Source: Mucilaginibacter sp. OK098
Lineage (GTDB): Bacteria; Bacteroidota; Bacteroidia; Sphingobacteriales; Sphingobacteriaceae
Assembly: GCF_900142915.1 (NCBI RefSeq)
Contig: NZ_FRCM01000006.1
Span: 199,503-263,502 of the forward strand
Direction of reading: 5' to 3'
DNA: 64,000 nt
Both the position numbers and the translations under genes were made by a program. This document shows positions 17,240-26,774 of the stretch, piece by piece. A model generated the notes under the pieces. That model had not been told where the DNA came from, did not search any database, and saw only the letters and a program-made list of their open reading frames with translations. Numbering within the stretch: position 1 is the first letter of the stretch; every line of letters begins with the position of its first letter.

Positions 17240-18625
17240 ATGAAAATAAAACTTACCCTCCTATCTGCCCTGATTTTAATAAGCGGCTTACTAAAAGCCC
17301 AGGACTCATTAATGATCAGGAAGATCTATGATGAAGAACTGGTTAACGGCCAATGCTATGGTAATCTTCATTACCTGTGCAAAAATATTGGCCAGCGTAT
17401 AAGCGGATCAGCAAATGCCCAAAAAGCAGTTGAATGGGGTAAAAAACTAATGGAAAGCTATGGTTTCGACCGTGTTTTTCTACAGCCGGTAATGGTGCCG
17501 CATTGGGTGCGCGGCGCTAAAGAGGAAGGAGCAATAATTAAAGGCGACACTAAGATCAGTGTGCATATTGCCGCCTTAGGCATGTCGGTAGCTACTCCTC
17601 AAAATGGTGTAACAGCACCAGTTATAGAAGTGCATAGCTTAAAAGAACTTGAAACACTTGGTAAAGATGTTATTAAAGGAAAGATCGTGTTCTTTAACCG
17701 CCCGTTTGATCCAAAATTTATTGAAACGCTATGGGCTTACGGAACAGCCGGCGACCAACGCAATGCCGGCCCTGCTGTAGCAGCAAAATACGGTGCAGTT
17801 GGTGTAATTGTACGTTCATTAACTGAAAGTCTTGATAATTTCCCACATACGGGAGCAACATCGGTTGTAAAAGATGGTGTAAATATCCCTGCTGCGGCCA
17901 TTTCAACTATTGACGCCAATAAATTAAGCACCATGCTTAAAATGCGGTCGTTACCTGCCGTTAAGTTCTATTTTAAACAGAGCTGTAAAACGCTGCCTGA
18001 TGCACCTTCATTCAACGTAGTGGGCGAAATGAAAGGAACCGAAAACCCTAATAAATTTATAACAGTTGGCGGCCACCTCGATTCATGGGATTTAGCCGAA
18101 GGTGCGCACGATGATGGTACGGGTGTAATGCAATCTGTTGAAGCCCTGCGCTTGCTTAAGGTTTTAGGATATAAACCCAAAAACTCTATCAGGGCTGTAT
18201 TTTTTATAAATGAAGAAAACGGCGACAGAGGCGGTATAAAATATGCCGAACTTGCTGCAGAAAATAAAGAAGAGCATATTGCCGCCATAGAATCAGACCT
18301 GGGTGGCTTTACGCCAAGGGGTTTTACATTTGAAGGGGCATCTCCAGCATGGATCCAGAATATTAATGGCAAATGGGGTAAACTACTGGCGCCTTATGGC
18401 TCAGGCACCCTTGCTGCCGGCGGCGGTGGTAGTGATATCGGCCCTTTAATTGAAAAACAGAAAGGCGTTATATTGATTGGCTATTTACCCGATTCGCAAC
18501 GCTATTTTGATGTGCACCACACGCCAAATGATGTTTTTGAGAACGTAAATAAACGTGAGCTTGAATTGGGTGCCGCTTCAATGGCCTCATTGATCTATTT
18601 GATAGATATGCACGGTTTTAATTAA
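17240..18625 (+). CDS. M28 family zinc aminopeptidase/carboxypeptidase, secreted
   Basis: 461 residues. A signal peptide (residues 1-20, LLKAQ) is followed by a protease-associated (PA) insertion at about 100-240 and the M28 catalytic domain. Zinc ligands are readable: His and Asp in VGGHLDSWD (near 277), Asp in AHDDGTGV (near 294), the EE pair in FINEENGDRGG (near 325), Asp in IESDLGG and His in FDVHHTPND (near 424). It most resembles carboxypeptidase Q-like (plasma glutamate carboxypeptidase) members, and likely works in the periplasm on peptides. A monocistronic gene convergent with the lipoprotein at 18650. Confidence 0.88.
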   Translation: MKIKLTLLSALILISGLLKAQDSLMIRKIYDEELVNGQCYGNLHYLCKNIGQRISGSANAQKAVEWGKKLMESYGFDRVFLQPVMVPHWVRGAKEEGAIIKGDTKISVHIAALGMSVATPQNGVTAPVIEVHSLKELETLGKDVIKGKIVFFNRPFDPKFIETLWAYGTAGDQRNAGPAVAAKYGAVGVIVRSLTESLDNFPHTGATSVVKDGVNIPAAAISTIDANKLSTMLKMRSLPAVKFYFKQSCKTLPDAPSFNVVGEMKGTENPNKFITVGGHLDSWDLAEGAHDDGTGVMQSVEALRLLKVLGYKPKNSIRAVFFINEENGDRGGIKYAELAAENKEEHIAAIESDLGGFTPRGFTFEGASPAWIQNINGKWGKLLAPYGSGTLAAGGGGSDIGPLIEKQKGVILIGYLPDSQRYFDVHHTPNDVFENVNKRELELGAASMASLIYLIDMHGFN

Positions 18626-18649
18626 TAATAGCAGACCAGATGTATTCCT

Positions 18650-19651
18650 TTACTGCTTTTTGCCTGTTATAGTACCATTTGAAAAATTTGTGTCAAAAGT
18701 AACAGGGGCATAAGGGTGTGTGGAAAAACCATTTCCCGATGAAAATGCTGTGTTGGAGCTAAGATCCAGCACAGCGCTAAACCAGGGGCCGTAAAAGGCA
18801 TCACTTGGATTTGGTTGATTATTAAATCCTGCTATTATCAAATTTATCTGGCTTTGAATACATCCTGATCCCCCGACAGCATCATAAGACCATGTTGCGT
18901 TAGAAGCATCAAATTGAATGGTTCTGTTGGGGATAAACGGATTGGGGGTGGCTGTTGTAATAATGCCATTTTTATCAACAATGTACGTCCAATAGGCATC
19001 GGTGCCATTCCAGGTTAGTGAGCCGGTGGCTGTCAGTCCAATGGTATCAATGGTTTTCAAGGTGAGGGTCCAGGTACCGCTTACGGGAGATGATGGCTGG
19101 GCTTCTGTAGGATTATTGCGACCATAGCTTTTTCCGGTCCACGTTCCGCTCCATGTCCCGATAAATAATGGTAAAATGCTGGAAATATTTTTGATCTTCA
19201 CCGGCACGGGAATTTTTGTATAGTTAGATGCCAGGGGTGTATATACATTTAAAACAAGTGACGATCCAACAAGGCTAACTTTGCTATTTAAAAAAGCCGG
19301 TTTAACACTAACCATAATGGTAGCGCCCGATCCGGCTGCTAATGATCCTGTCCCATTTGTAAAACTAAGAAATCCGCCAAGCGCCCCATCATCTGCTATG
19401 GTATAATTCAATATGCTGCCCTGCGGGCCTGTATTAGTAATGATAAACGACTGGGTACAATTGTTGGGTAATAAAATGGTAAGCGGAGTTTGGGTAATGG
19501 TTACAATTGGCGGAACAACCGGGGGTGGATTTTTTTTAGTAGTATCCGAATTATTGTTTGATGATTTGTTTTGGCCATTGTTATCCTTTTGACAGGAATT
19601 TATTATAAACAATCCAAATAATATTAAGAGGATCAGTACCTGCTTTTTCAT
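18650..19651 (-). CDS. Lipoprotein of unknown function with Ig-like fold
   Basis: 333 residues. Lipobox FIINSC (Cys near residue 20) indicates an acylated surface or periplasmic protein. After an Asn/Ser/Thr-rich linker (about 22-45) and a Pro stretch comes a BACON/Ig-like region (about 50-155: LTILLPNNCTQSFIITNTGPQGS, TGSLAAGSGATIMVSVKP). A C-terminal beta-rich domain (about 160-333) with GTWSGTWTGKSYG and GTWTLTLKTID follows. No enzyme motif is recognised. The architecture suggests a binding or adhesive role, but the function is unknown. Confidence 0.65.
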   Translation of the reverse strand: MKKQVLILLILFGLFIINSCQKDNNGQNKSSNNNSDTTKKNPPPVVPPIVTITQTPLTILLPNNCTQSFIITNTGPQGSILNYTIADDGALGGFLSFTNGTGSLAAGSGATIMVSVKPAFLNSKVSLVGSSLVLNVYTPLASNYTKIPVPVKIKNISSILPLFIGTWSGTWTGKSYGRNNPTEAQPSSPVSGTWTLTLKTIDTIGLTATGSLTWNGTDAYWTYIVDKNGIITTATPNPFIPNRTIQFDASNATWSYDAVGGSGCIQSQINLIIAGFNNQPNPSDAFYGPWFSAVLDLSSNTAFSSGNGFSTHPYAPVTFDTNFSNGTITGKKQ

Positions 19652-19875
19652 CTTTAAGGGGTATTCTTATATCAATTTCACTAATTAGCTCATTACAGCG
19701 TTAAAATATTAGTTTATTAATAAGCTGATATAAAATTAGTTATAAAACGGCCTTGCATCAAGGTACCCAAACGGATACTATGCGGTGCGTTATAAACTGC
19801 TGCCGTGGGTTAAAATATCTATAAAAATGATTCATCTTACTCGCTGATTGTGTCTTTACATTATTTTACAAATTG

Positions 19876-19883
19876 TAAATTTG
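19876..19883 (+). promoter_or_regulatory. -7 promoter element TAAATTTG
   Basis: Perfect TAnnTTTG 21 bases before the GTG start of the MFS gene. The nearest TTG (19848-19850) is 25 bases upstream, slightly too far for a good -33. Confidence 0.45.
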
Positions 19884-19904
19884 CGGCACTAAAAAAAATA
19901 ATTA

Positions 19905-21194
19905 GTGTCAGAAGAAGGCAATAGTCAACCCAAACCAGATTCCTTTGCGGCGTTACGCTATAAAGATTTCCGCTCCTATCTCGGGATGCGTTTTTTCTTC
20001 ACATTCGCCTACCAGATGCAGGCTGTAATTATTGGCTTTTACATTTATCAGCTTACAAAAAGTGCATTTGCATTAGGCTTGGTTGGTCTGTGCGAAGCCA
20101 TACCTGCTATTGGCATTGCCATGTATGGCGGTTACGTAGCCGATAAATCTGAAAAGAGAAAAATGCTGCTCACCATATCGTGCCTGGTATTTTTTGCTTC
20201 CATTGTAATGTTTATTGTTACTATGAAAAGCATGAGCCCTTACCTGCACAAAGGCTGGATAGTCCCCATCATATATTTTATGATATTTTTAAATGGATTG
20301 GCCCGCGCCTTTTATGGCCCGGCAACCTTTACCATATATGCGCAAAGCATCCCCAAAGAACTTTACCCTAACGGAAGTACCTGGAGCAGCTCAAGCTGGC
20401 AGATCGCTTCAATCCTTGGCCCTGCGGCAGGTGGATTAATTTATGGGTTTTATGGAATAACTATTGCTTTTAGTGTTATAATTGTTATCCTGTTACTTTC
20501 AATTATACTTATCTACCTGTTACGCTCATATCCCCCTGTATTTATACCTAAAGAGGATATATGGACAAGCCTAAAAGAAGGTTTATCCTTTGTGTTTAAC
20601 AGTAAAATGCTCATCTGGGCAATGAGCCTTGACCTATTCTCTGTTTTTTTTGGTGGAGCAGTGGCTCTTTTACCTGTATTTGCCAATGATATTCTTAAAG
20701 TTGGCTCCGAAGGTCTGGGGATAATGCGTGCTACTTCATCGCTGGGCGCAGTTTTAACCATGCTGGCAATGGCCAGGTTCTCACCTATGGGCAAGCCCTG
20801 GCGTAACCTGTTGATTGCGGTTACAGGCTTTGGCTTATCCATTATATGCTTTGGCCTGTCACGCAGCTTCTACTTGTCGCTCGTGTTCCTGTTTACTGAG
20901 GGTGCTTTTGATAGCATCAGCGTTATTATAAGGGGTACCATTATGCAGCTATTGACGCCTGATCATATGCGTGGCAGGGTATCGGCGGTAAATTCTATGT
21001 TTATCGGTTCGTCAAATGAGATAGGCGCCTTTGAATCAGGCACCGCCGCAAAATTATTAGGAACCGTTACTTCGGTTTTATTTGGCGGTACCATGACGCT
21101 GGCTATCGTTACCATCACTTTCTTTAAAACTAAAAAGCTAATCCCATTATCCCTAAACCAGATCCAGACCCCGGAAGCGGTTGCAACTGAATAA
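19905..21194 (+). CDS. Major facilitator superfamily transporter (enterobactin-exporter-like)
   Basis: 429 residues with about 12 hydrophobic segments. The loop 2-3 motif MYGGYVADKSEKRKMLL matches the MFS signature (GxxaDrxgrrr-like), and the C-terminal half repeats the fold (LTPDHMRGRVSAVNSMF). The family resembles the MFS_3/EntS group of small-molecule exporters; the substrate is not evident. The start is GTG: an in-frame TAA lies directly upstream (19899-19901) and the product (SEEGNSQPKPDSFAALRYKDFRSYL) then aligns with the family, whose N-terminal FR.Y/L motif precedes the first helix. Confidence 0.85.
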   Translation: MSEEGNSQPKPDSFAALRYKDFRSYLGMRFFFTFAYQMQAVIIGFYIYQLTKSAFALGLVGLCEAIPAIGIAMYGGYVADKSEKRKMLLTISCLVFFASIVMFIVTMKSMSPYLHKGWIVPIIYFMIFLNGLARAFYGPATFTIYAQSIPKELYPNGSTWSSSSWQIASILGPAAGGLIYGFYGITIAFSVIIVILLLSIILIYLLRSYPPVFIPKEDIWTSLKEGLSFVFNSKMLIWAMSLDLFSVFFGGAVALLPVFANDILKVGSEGLGIMRATSSLGAVLTMLAMARFSPMGKPWRNLLIAVTGFGLSIICFGLSRSFYLSLVFLFTEGAFDSISVIIRGTIMQLLTPDHMRGRVSAVNSMFIGSSNEIGAFESGTAAKLLGTVTSVLFGGTMTLAIVTITFFKTKKLIPLSLNQIQTPEAVATE

Positions 21195-21377
21195 CAATTT
21201 CGCGTATAATTCTTATCTTATAGATTAAGCTATCTTTTTGGCATTCTTTCTGTTACATAACCTTTATTAAAAACCAACGTAAAAGGCATGTAGAGTCTGT
21301 GCATGTTTATTATTTTATGTCCAGCCATATTTTAATTGCCATTATAACCAAACAACCTGCTGATAAGAAAATTGGTA

Positions 21378-24300
21378 ATGTTATATCCCTTCCTAAAATC
21401 TTTTGCTTTGCGTTTAGCACTGTTATTCAGCATTTTATCATTGCTCAATAGTGGGATAAATGCTCAAAACAAAGTAGTAAAATTTTCATCGCTCACTATT
21501 GAAAACGGCCTTTCACAGAGCGATGTAAAATGCATTCTAAAGGATCACCTGGGTTTCATGTGGTTTTCAACTGACGACGGGTTAAACCGTTATGACGGCT
21601 ATACATTTACAGTTTACAGGCATAATCCAAAGGATCTCCACTCCCTGCCTACTAATAACATCACTTGTATTCTTGAAGACAGGGAAGGCCGTATATGGAT
21701 AGGCAGTGCCGGCGGCTTAACCGAATACAATCAAAACACCAACTCTTTTACTACCCTAATTTCAAAAAGAGATGATGAAAGTACCTTATCAAGCCCGGAT
21801 GTAAACACCATTTTACAGGATAGTAAAGGCAACCTATGGGTGGGCACTTACTCAGGCCTGAACCTGCTTGATGCGAAAACGAAAAAATTTAAGAGATTTT
21901 TTTATACCAAAAATCACGATGATATAGCAAACCACCATATTAATTCAATAATTGAAGATAATGAGGGTGATTTATGGTTGGGCACCGGCGGGGGACTGGT
22001 ACAGTTTAATTACAATACAGGCTTTACAAAGCTTTATCTGCATGACGATAAAAATAGCTTAAGTAATAACCAGGTAAACGCCCTGTTGAAAAACACCGAC
22101 GGAAATTTATACATTGGCACGGCTGGCAACGGTCTTGATTTGCTCCATATCAAAACAAAAACATTTACCAATTTTTCACATCAGCCCGGCAATGCTAACT
22201 CATTAGTTAATAATAACGTATTTGCTTTAACACAAGGTGCTGGCAAAAAAATATGGGTTGGCACAGAGGATGGCCTCGACCTGTTTGATGAAAACAAAGG
22301 GATATTTACAAAATATATCAGTGACAATAGGTCAACGGCCAGCGAAAATAACTCTATAAACTATATCTATAATAACGGTGGCATCTTATGGCTTGGAACT
22401 TATGAAGCAGGCGTAAGGTTTTATGATACCAATTTATCAATGTTTGATTATTTTCATAAAGATCTTTTTGGCGTTGATGGATTGAGCAATAATATAGTTA
22501 CCTCGTTTGCCGAAACTGAGAAAGGGTACTGGATTGGTACCGACGGTGGCGGTTTAAATTTTTTAAACTCATCAACACAAAAATTCACACATTATCTTCC
22601 TCAGCCGGGAAATAAAAACTCAGTTAGTGGTAAGCATGTAATTAAATTATTGAATGATGTCCAAAAAAACCTTTGGATAGGATATTATGGTGCAGGGCTT
22701 GATTTAATGAACCCCCGAACCAAAACCTTTACACACTATACAGTTGGCAACAAGCCAGATCAGGTAAGCGGCGCAAATGTTTTTGCCCTTGCCGAAGATA
22801 AAAGCGGAAATATTTGGGTGGGCATGGATGGAGTTGGGATAAACGTTATCAGCCACTCAAAAGTGATAAAGCGGTATCAATACACCTCGGCTGATACTAC
22901 TCACTCTTTGTCAAATAATGATGTAGAAACTATATACAGAGATAGGGAAGATAACATTTGGGTGGGTACCTATGCCGGGCTAAATCTTTACAACCCGGCT
23001 ACTGACAATTTTACCCATTTTAAACCTTATAACAGCGGCCTGTCAAGTAATGTTATCATTTCGATATTTGAAGATACAAAAGGAAACATTTGGGTTGGCA
23101 CTTTAGGAGGTGGCCTTAATTTGTACGATAAGCATAAAAAAACCTTTTCGGCTCATATTTTTCCTGACGGATCGAACTATTCAATAATTAACAGCATTAC
23201 CGAGGATGATAATGGTTTTATGTGGGTTAGTACCAACGCTGGTATTATAAGTTTTAAACCCAACACAAACCAGTTTAAAAAATATACCATTTCAAATAAC
23301 TTACAGGGTTATGAGTTTTTTATAGGTTCGGGGCTGAAGGCTGGCAATGGCGAATTGCTTTTTGGCGGGCATAACGGGTTTAACATAATTGACCCTTATA
23401 AATTGGCCCTGAATAAAAGTAAACATGGTGTTGTATTTACTGATTTTCAGCTATTCAATAAAAATGTACCTATTGGAGAAAATTCTGTTCTTAAAAAGTC
23501 CATTACCCAAACTAAAGAGATCAGGCTTAATTATGAGCAATCTGTTTTTACTATTGAATTCAGCGACTTAAATTACACGCTGCCTGAAATGAATTCATAT
23601 GCGTACAAGCTGGATGGATTTGAAAAAAGCTGGAATTATGTAGGTTCGCAAAGAAAGGCTACCTATACCAATCTGAACCCCGGGGAATATACGTTTAAGG
23701 TAAAGGCCGCCAATAGCGATGGCATTTGGAATAATATTCCTACAATCATCAAAATTATTATTGTACCTCCTTTTTATATGACCTGGTGGTTCAGGATCGC
23801 AATGTTTCTTATAATTTGTTTGTTCATTTACAGCTATTACCGTTATCGGATATACGCTATAAAGGCTCAGAAAAAAGTACTGCAAAAACTAGTTAAAGAG
23901 CAAACAGCCGAAGTAGTTAAACAATCGGAAGAACTGCAATCGCAATCGGAAGAATTACAAACGCTGAATGAAGAACTGCAGTCGCAATCAGAAGAACTGC
24001 AATCACAATCAGACTATTTACAGGTGCTGAATGATGAGCTTCAGGAGCAAAAAGAACAAGAGCTGCAGGCACGCAAAGAAGCTGAAAAGGCTAATAAAGC
24101 CAAAAGTGTTTTTCTGGCTACTATGAGCCATGAGATAAGGACACCTATGAACGGCGTACTGGGGATGACATCGCTGCTTTGTGAAACACCATTAAATACC
24201 GAGCAACGTGAATATGCCGACATTATTCGTGTTAGCGGTGAAAACCTGCTGAATGTAATTAATGATATCCTAGATTTTTCAAAGATAGAATCGGGCCAGA

Positions 24301-25634
24301 TGGAACTCGATAATCACGAGTTTGACCTGAGGCATTGCATTGAAGACGCACTGGACCTTTTTTCGGAATCGGCTGCTAAAAAAGAGGTAAACCTGCTCTA
24401 TTATATATCAGAGAACGTGCCTGAAAAGTTGATTGGCGATCAGTTACGCATAAGGCAGATCTTGCTAAACCTGGTAAGCAATGCCATTAAATTTACCAGT
24501 AAGGGCGAGATACTGATTGAGGTAAGCCTGCTTGAAAAAGATGGTAGCACCCTAAACCTTGGCTTTAAAATTAAAGATACCGGGATTGGCATACCCGGCG
24601 AAAAACTTAAACGCCTGTTTAAAGCATTTTCGCAGGTGGATGCTTCAACTACCCGCCTGCATGGCGGAACCGGCTTAGGCCTGGCAATATGTGAACGATT
24701 GGTTGAACTGATGGGTGGCAGTATTGCTATTGAAAGTGAACAAGGAAAAGGCACATCAGTAATATTTAATATAAAAAGCACCAAAGATGAGGAGGCAACG
24801 GCGGCTACTAATGCCTGTAACATATCCGGTGCTGTTGGTAACCGTGTTTTGATAATTAATCAAAGCATTAAAGCGCTCGGTCTTTTAGAAGATCAGCTAA
24901 AGAAATGGAAACTGACGCCTGTTTGCGCCTCAACTGCTAACGAAGCGTTAAAGGATTTAACTGATGATGAAAAATTCGACCTGGTAATAACCGGCACCAA
25001 TATTCCCGGTACAGATACCCTTGAGCTAACAAAGGCCATTAAAAATATCGACAAAAATATCCCTGTTATCCTGGTATGCTCTGTACTCGAAAAAAATAAA
25101 ATCACTGATAAGTCTGTTAAAATATTATTAAAGCCTGTTAAGCAACAGCAATTATGCAATATGATACAAGCTGAACTGCTGCACGGTCAGCCTGTATCAT
25201 CAGAAAAAACAACTACCACTTTACTTTCTGAGCAATTTGCCCAGAAGTTCCCAATGAACATATTGATTGCGGAAGATAATTTGATCAATCAAAAACTTAT
25301 TACAAAAGTTATAAATAAACTGGGTTATAATCCGCAGGTGGTTAATAATGGAAACCAGGTACTGGAAATAATTACCCATGACTTTTTTGATATTATATTG
25401 ATGGATGTACAGATGCCTGAACTTGATGGCCTGGAAACTACCCGCATCATCCGAAAAAGCGAGCTAAAACAACCTTATATTATTGCTATGACAGCCAGTG
25501 CAATGGCCGAAGATAAAGCCGCCTGCGTAGATGCAGGGATGAATCACTTTATTTCAAAACCTATCAGCATTCAGGAGCTTGTTAAAGTTTTGGAGCGCTC
25601 ATACATTGAAAAAGAAGTTGATCATAACGTGTAA
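21378..25634 (+). CDS. Hybrid two-component sensor kinase with periplasmic propeller
   Basis: 1418 residues. Signal peptide (about 1-29), then two beta-propellers of WxGT/WVGT repeats (about 35-680), a Y_Y_Y domain (about 715-795), one membrane span (about 800-822), a coiled coil built from repeats of SEELQSQ (about 845-890), HisKA with phospho-His918 in TMSHEIRTPMNG, HATPase (NLVSNAIKFT, DTGIGIP, GGTGLGLAI), a degenerate receiver (about 1150-1265; the phospho-Asp position reads VITGTNIPG), and a functional receiver with Asp1343 in ILMDVQMPELDG. Classical hybrid systems end in an AraC DNA-binding domain; none follows here. So the output needs a partner. It may sense oligosaccharides, as such kinases commonly do. 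Start: ATG at 21378; an in-frame TTG lies two codons upstream. Confidence 0.93.
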   Translation: MLYPFLKSFALRLALLFSILSLLNSGINAQNKVVKFSSLTIENGLSQSDVKCILKDHLGFMWFSTDDGLNRYDGYTFTVYRHNPKDLHSLPTNNITCILEDREGRIWIGSAGGLTEYNQNTNSFTTLISKRDDESTLSSPDVNTILQDSKGNLWVGTYSGLNLLDAKTKKFKRFFYTKNHDDIANHHINSIIEDNEGDLWLGTGGGLVQFNYNTGFTKLYLHDDKNSLSNNQVNALLKNTDGNLYIGTAGNGLDLLHIKTKTFTNFSHQPGNANSLVNNNVFALTQGAGKKIWVGTEDGLDLFDENKGIFTKYISDNRSTASENNSINYIYNNGGILWLGTYEAGVRFYDTNLSMFDYFHKDLFGVDGLSNNIVTSFAETEKGYWIGTDGGGLNFLNSSTQKFTHYLPQPGNKNSVSGKHVIKLLNDVQKNLWIGYYGAGLDLMNPRTKTFTHYTVGNKPDQVSGANVFALAEDKSGNIWVGMDGVGINVISHSKVIKRYQYTSADTTHSLSNNDVETIYRDREDNIWVGTYAGLNLYNPATDNFTHFKPYNSGLSSNVIISIFEDTKGNIWVGTLGGGLNLYDKHKKTFSAHIFPDGSNYSIINSITEDDNGFMWVSTNAGIISFKPNTNQFKKYTISNNLQGYEFFIGSGLKAGNGELLFGGHNGFNIIDPYKLALNKSKHGVVFTDFQLFNKNVPIGENSVLKKSITQTKEIRLNYEQSVFTIEFSDLNYTLPEMNSYAYKLDGFEKSWNYVGSQRKATYTNLNPGEYTFKVKAANSDGIWNNIPTIIKIIIVPPFYMTWWFRIAMFLIICLFIYSYYRYRIYAIKAQKKVLQKLVKEQTAEVVKQSEELQSQSEELQTLNEELQSQSEELQSQSDYLQVLNDELQEQKEQELQARKEAEKANKAKSVFLATMSHEIRTPMNGVLGMTSLLCETPLNTEQREYADIIRVSGENLLNVINDILDFSKIESGQMELDNHEFDLRHCIEDALDLFSESAAKKEVNLLYYISENVPEKLIGDQLRIRQILLNLVSNAIKFTSKGEILIEVSLLEKDGSTLNLGFKIKDTGIGIPGEKLKRLFKAFSQVDASTTRLHGGTGLGLAICERLVELMGGSIAIESEQGKGTSVIFNIKSTKDEEATAATNACNISGAVGNRVLIINQSIKALGLLEDQLKKWKLTPVCASTANEALKDLTDDEKFDLVITGTNIPGTDTLELTKAIKNIDKNIPVILVCSVLEKNKITDKSVKILLKPVKQQQLCNMIQAELLHGQPVSSEKTTTTLLSEQFAQKFPMNILIAEDNLINQKLITKVINKLGYNPQVVNNGNQVLEIITHDFFDIILMDVQMPELDGLETTRIIRKSELKQPYIIAMTASAMAEDKAACVDAGMNHFISKPISIQELVKVLERSYIEKEVDHNV

Positions 25635-25644
25635 TAAAATGGAT

Positions 25645-25756
25645 TGTCATTGCGAGGTACGAAGCAATCGCATGCTATACAGAGCGACCGGAAAAATGTA
25701 GAACTTGCATGACCGATGTGCATGCGTGCGGTTGCCGCGCTGCGCTCGCAATGACA
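25645..25756. repeat. Dispersed palindromic repeat, family B (TGTCATTGCGAG)
   Basis: A 112-base element with perfect 12-base terminal inverted repeats TGTCATTGCGAG / CTCGCAATGACA, and internal words GAAGCAATCGC and GCGGTTGCCGC that pair imperfectly. It lies between the sensor kinase stop and the convergent deacetylase-like gene. Similar 'TGTCATTGCGAG' elements are widespread in Bacteroidota intergenic DNA (established knowledge, from memory). No transposase is present. Confidence 0.8.
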
Positions 25757-25775
25757 ACGGAGGTGATTACGAAAA

Positions 25776-26774
25776 TTATTCCCCCTGGAACTCCTCATCA
25801 ATACTCCCCCTCAAATCATACAGCAGCCACTGTTTTTTGGCGATAGATTGTGTTTTTGATTTAAGCAGCTTTATAAAATCATTTACCCCTACCGGTTCGT
25901 TACCATTACCGTGAATCAAAACTATGCTGCCGGCCTGCGGCTGTTGCCCCTTGGCAAGCCATGCATCCGTACCTATTGGGATCAACCCAAAATCAGTGAT
26001 CTCAAATACCAGCTTTTGATCAGACACAAGCCCCGGGAAGCGAAAAAACACAGAAGGTAATAAGCCGTTTTTAAGCATAGCTATCTCGGTTTCCATCACT
26101 TCATAATTAATATTTGTGCCGGCCTCCAGTAAAAAGTTCTGTTTTAGCGGTAACGTTGTACTTACCCGGTGATTAAAAGAGTGATTTATCCAGGTAATAT
26201 AAATTTCATGATCCTGCTGCATCTTTTTAAGCCAATCCAAATCCTGAGGGTGCTGCCGCATCCATATGCCGGTAATCGATAATGCTACAGGCACCGGATG
26301 CTCTACTTTTTTAAATTCAGCTATAATATCAGTAAAGATCCTTTTATCCAATGGCTTGTGCGATGGGCAAAGGTCGGCAGTTAAGCTTATCCCGGTTTGC
26401 TTTGGCATTCCGCTTTCAATGCCGGCATCCTGAATGTTTACCGATTGTTTTTCGGCCTTTTGCAGCGCTTTTATATAAGGTGTTGATTTAAAGAAAATCC
26501 TTGCCTCATCCAGCGTCATCGGCTTAACCTCGTAAAAGCCGGATTCATCAATTTTAGTTTCCAGCGTTTGCGGGTTCACCAACAAAAAATAGCTTTTATT
26601 ATCGTTATCAAATTCGCGGATGATCATCCAGTCCTGCGGCGCATGTTTGGCCCAGCCATAATAAACCCGGTAATTGGTAATTTTAGTGTAATTGGCCTGG
26701 GCAATGGCTAGTTGTTGAAAGCAAACTAAGCTGAGAACTATTAAAATAAGACGTTTTATATAATCAGGATCCAT
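25776..26774 (-). CDS. Secreted NodB-like (polysaccharide deacetylase-fold) protein
   Basis: 332 residues. Signal peptide to about residue 26 (LAIAQ). The C-terminal 200 residues show a NodB-type fold: SLTADLCPSHKPLDKRIF (Asp in the family TFDD-like position), WINHSFNHR (the HxxxH metal-binding motif in altered form), VFFRFPGLVS (RxPG), and GSIVLIHGNG (final His). Several catalytic positions deviate from true polysaccharide deacetylases, so activity is uncertain. The start codon lies inside the 3' end of the upstream gene (11-base overlap), indicating translational coupling with it. Confidence 0.65.
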   Translation of the reverse strand: MDPDYIKRLILIVLSLVCFQQLAIAQANYTKITNYRVYYGWAKHAPQDWMIIREFDNDNKSYFLLVNPQTLETKIDESGFYEVKPMTLDEARIFFKSTPYIKALQKAEKQSVNIQDAGIESGMPKQTGISLTADLCPSHKPLDKRIFTDIIAEFKKVEHPVPVALSITGIWMRQHPQDLDWLKKMQQDHEIYITWINHSFNHRVSTTLPLKQNFLLEAGTNINYEVMETEIAMLKNGLLPSVFFRFPGLVSDQKLVFEITDFGLIPIGTDAWLAKGQQPQAGSIVLIHGNGNEPVGVNDFIKLLKSKTQSIAKKQWLLYDLRGSIDEEFQGE

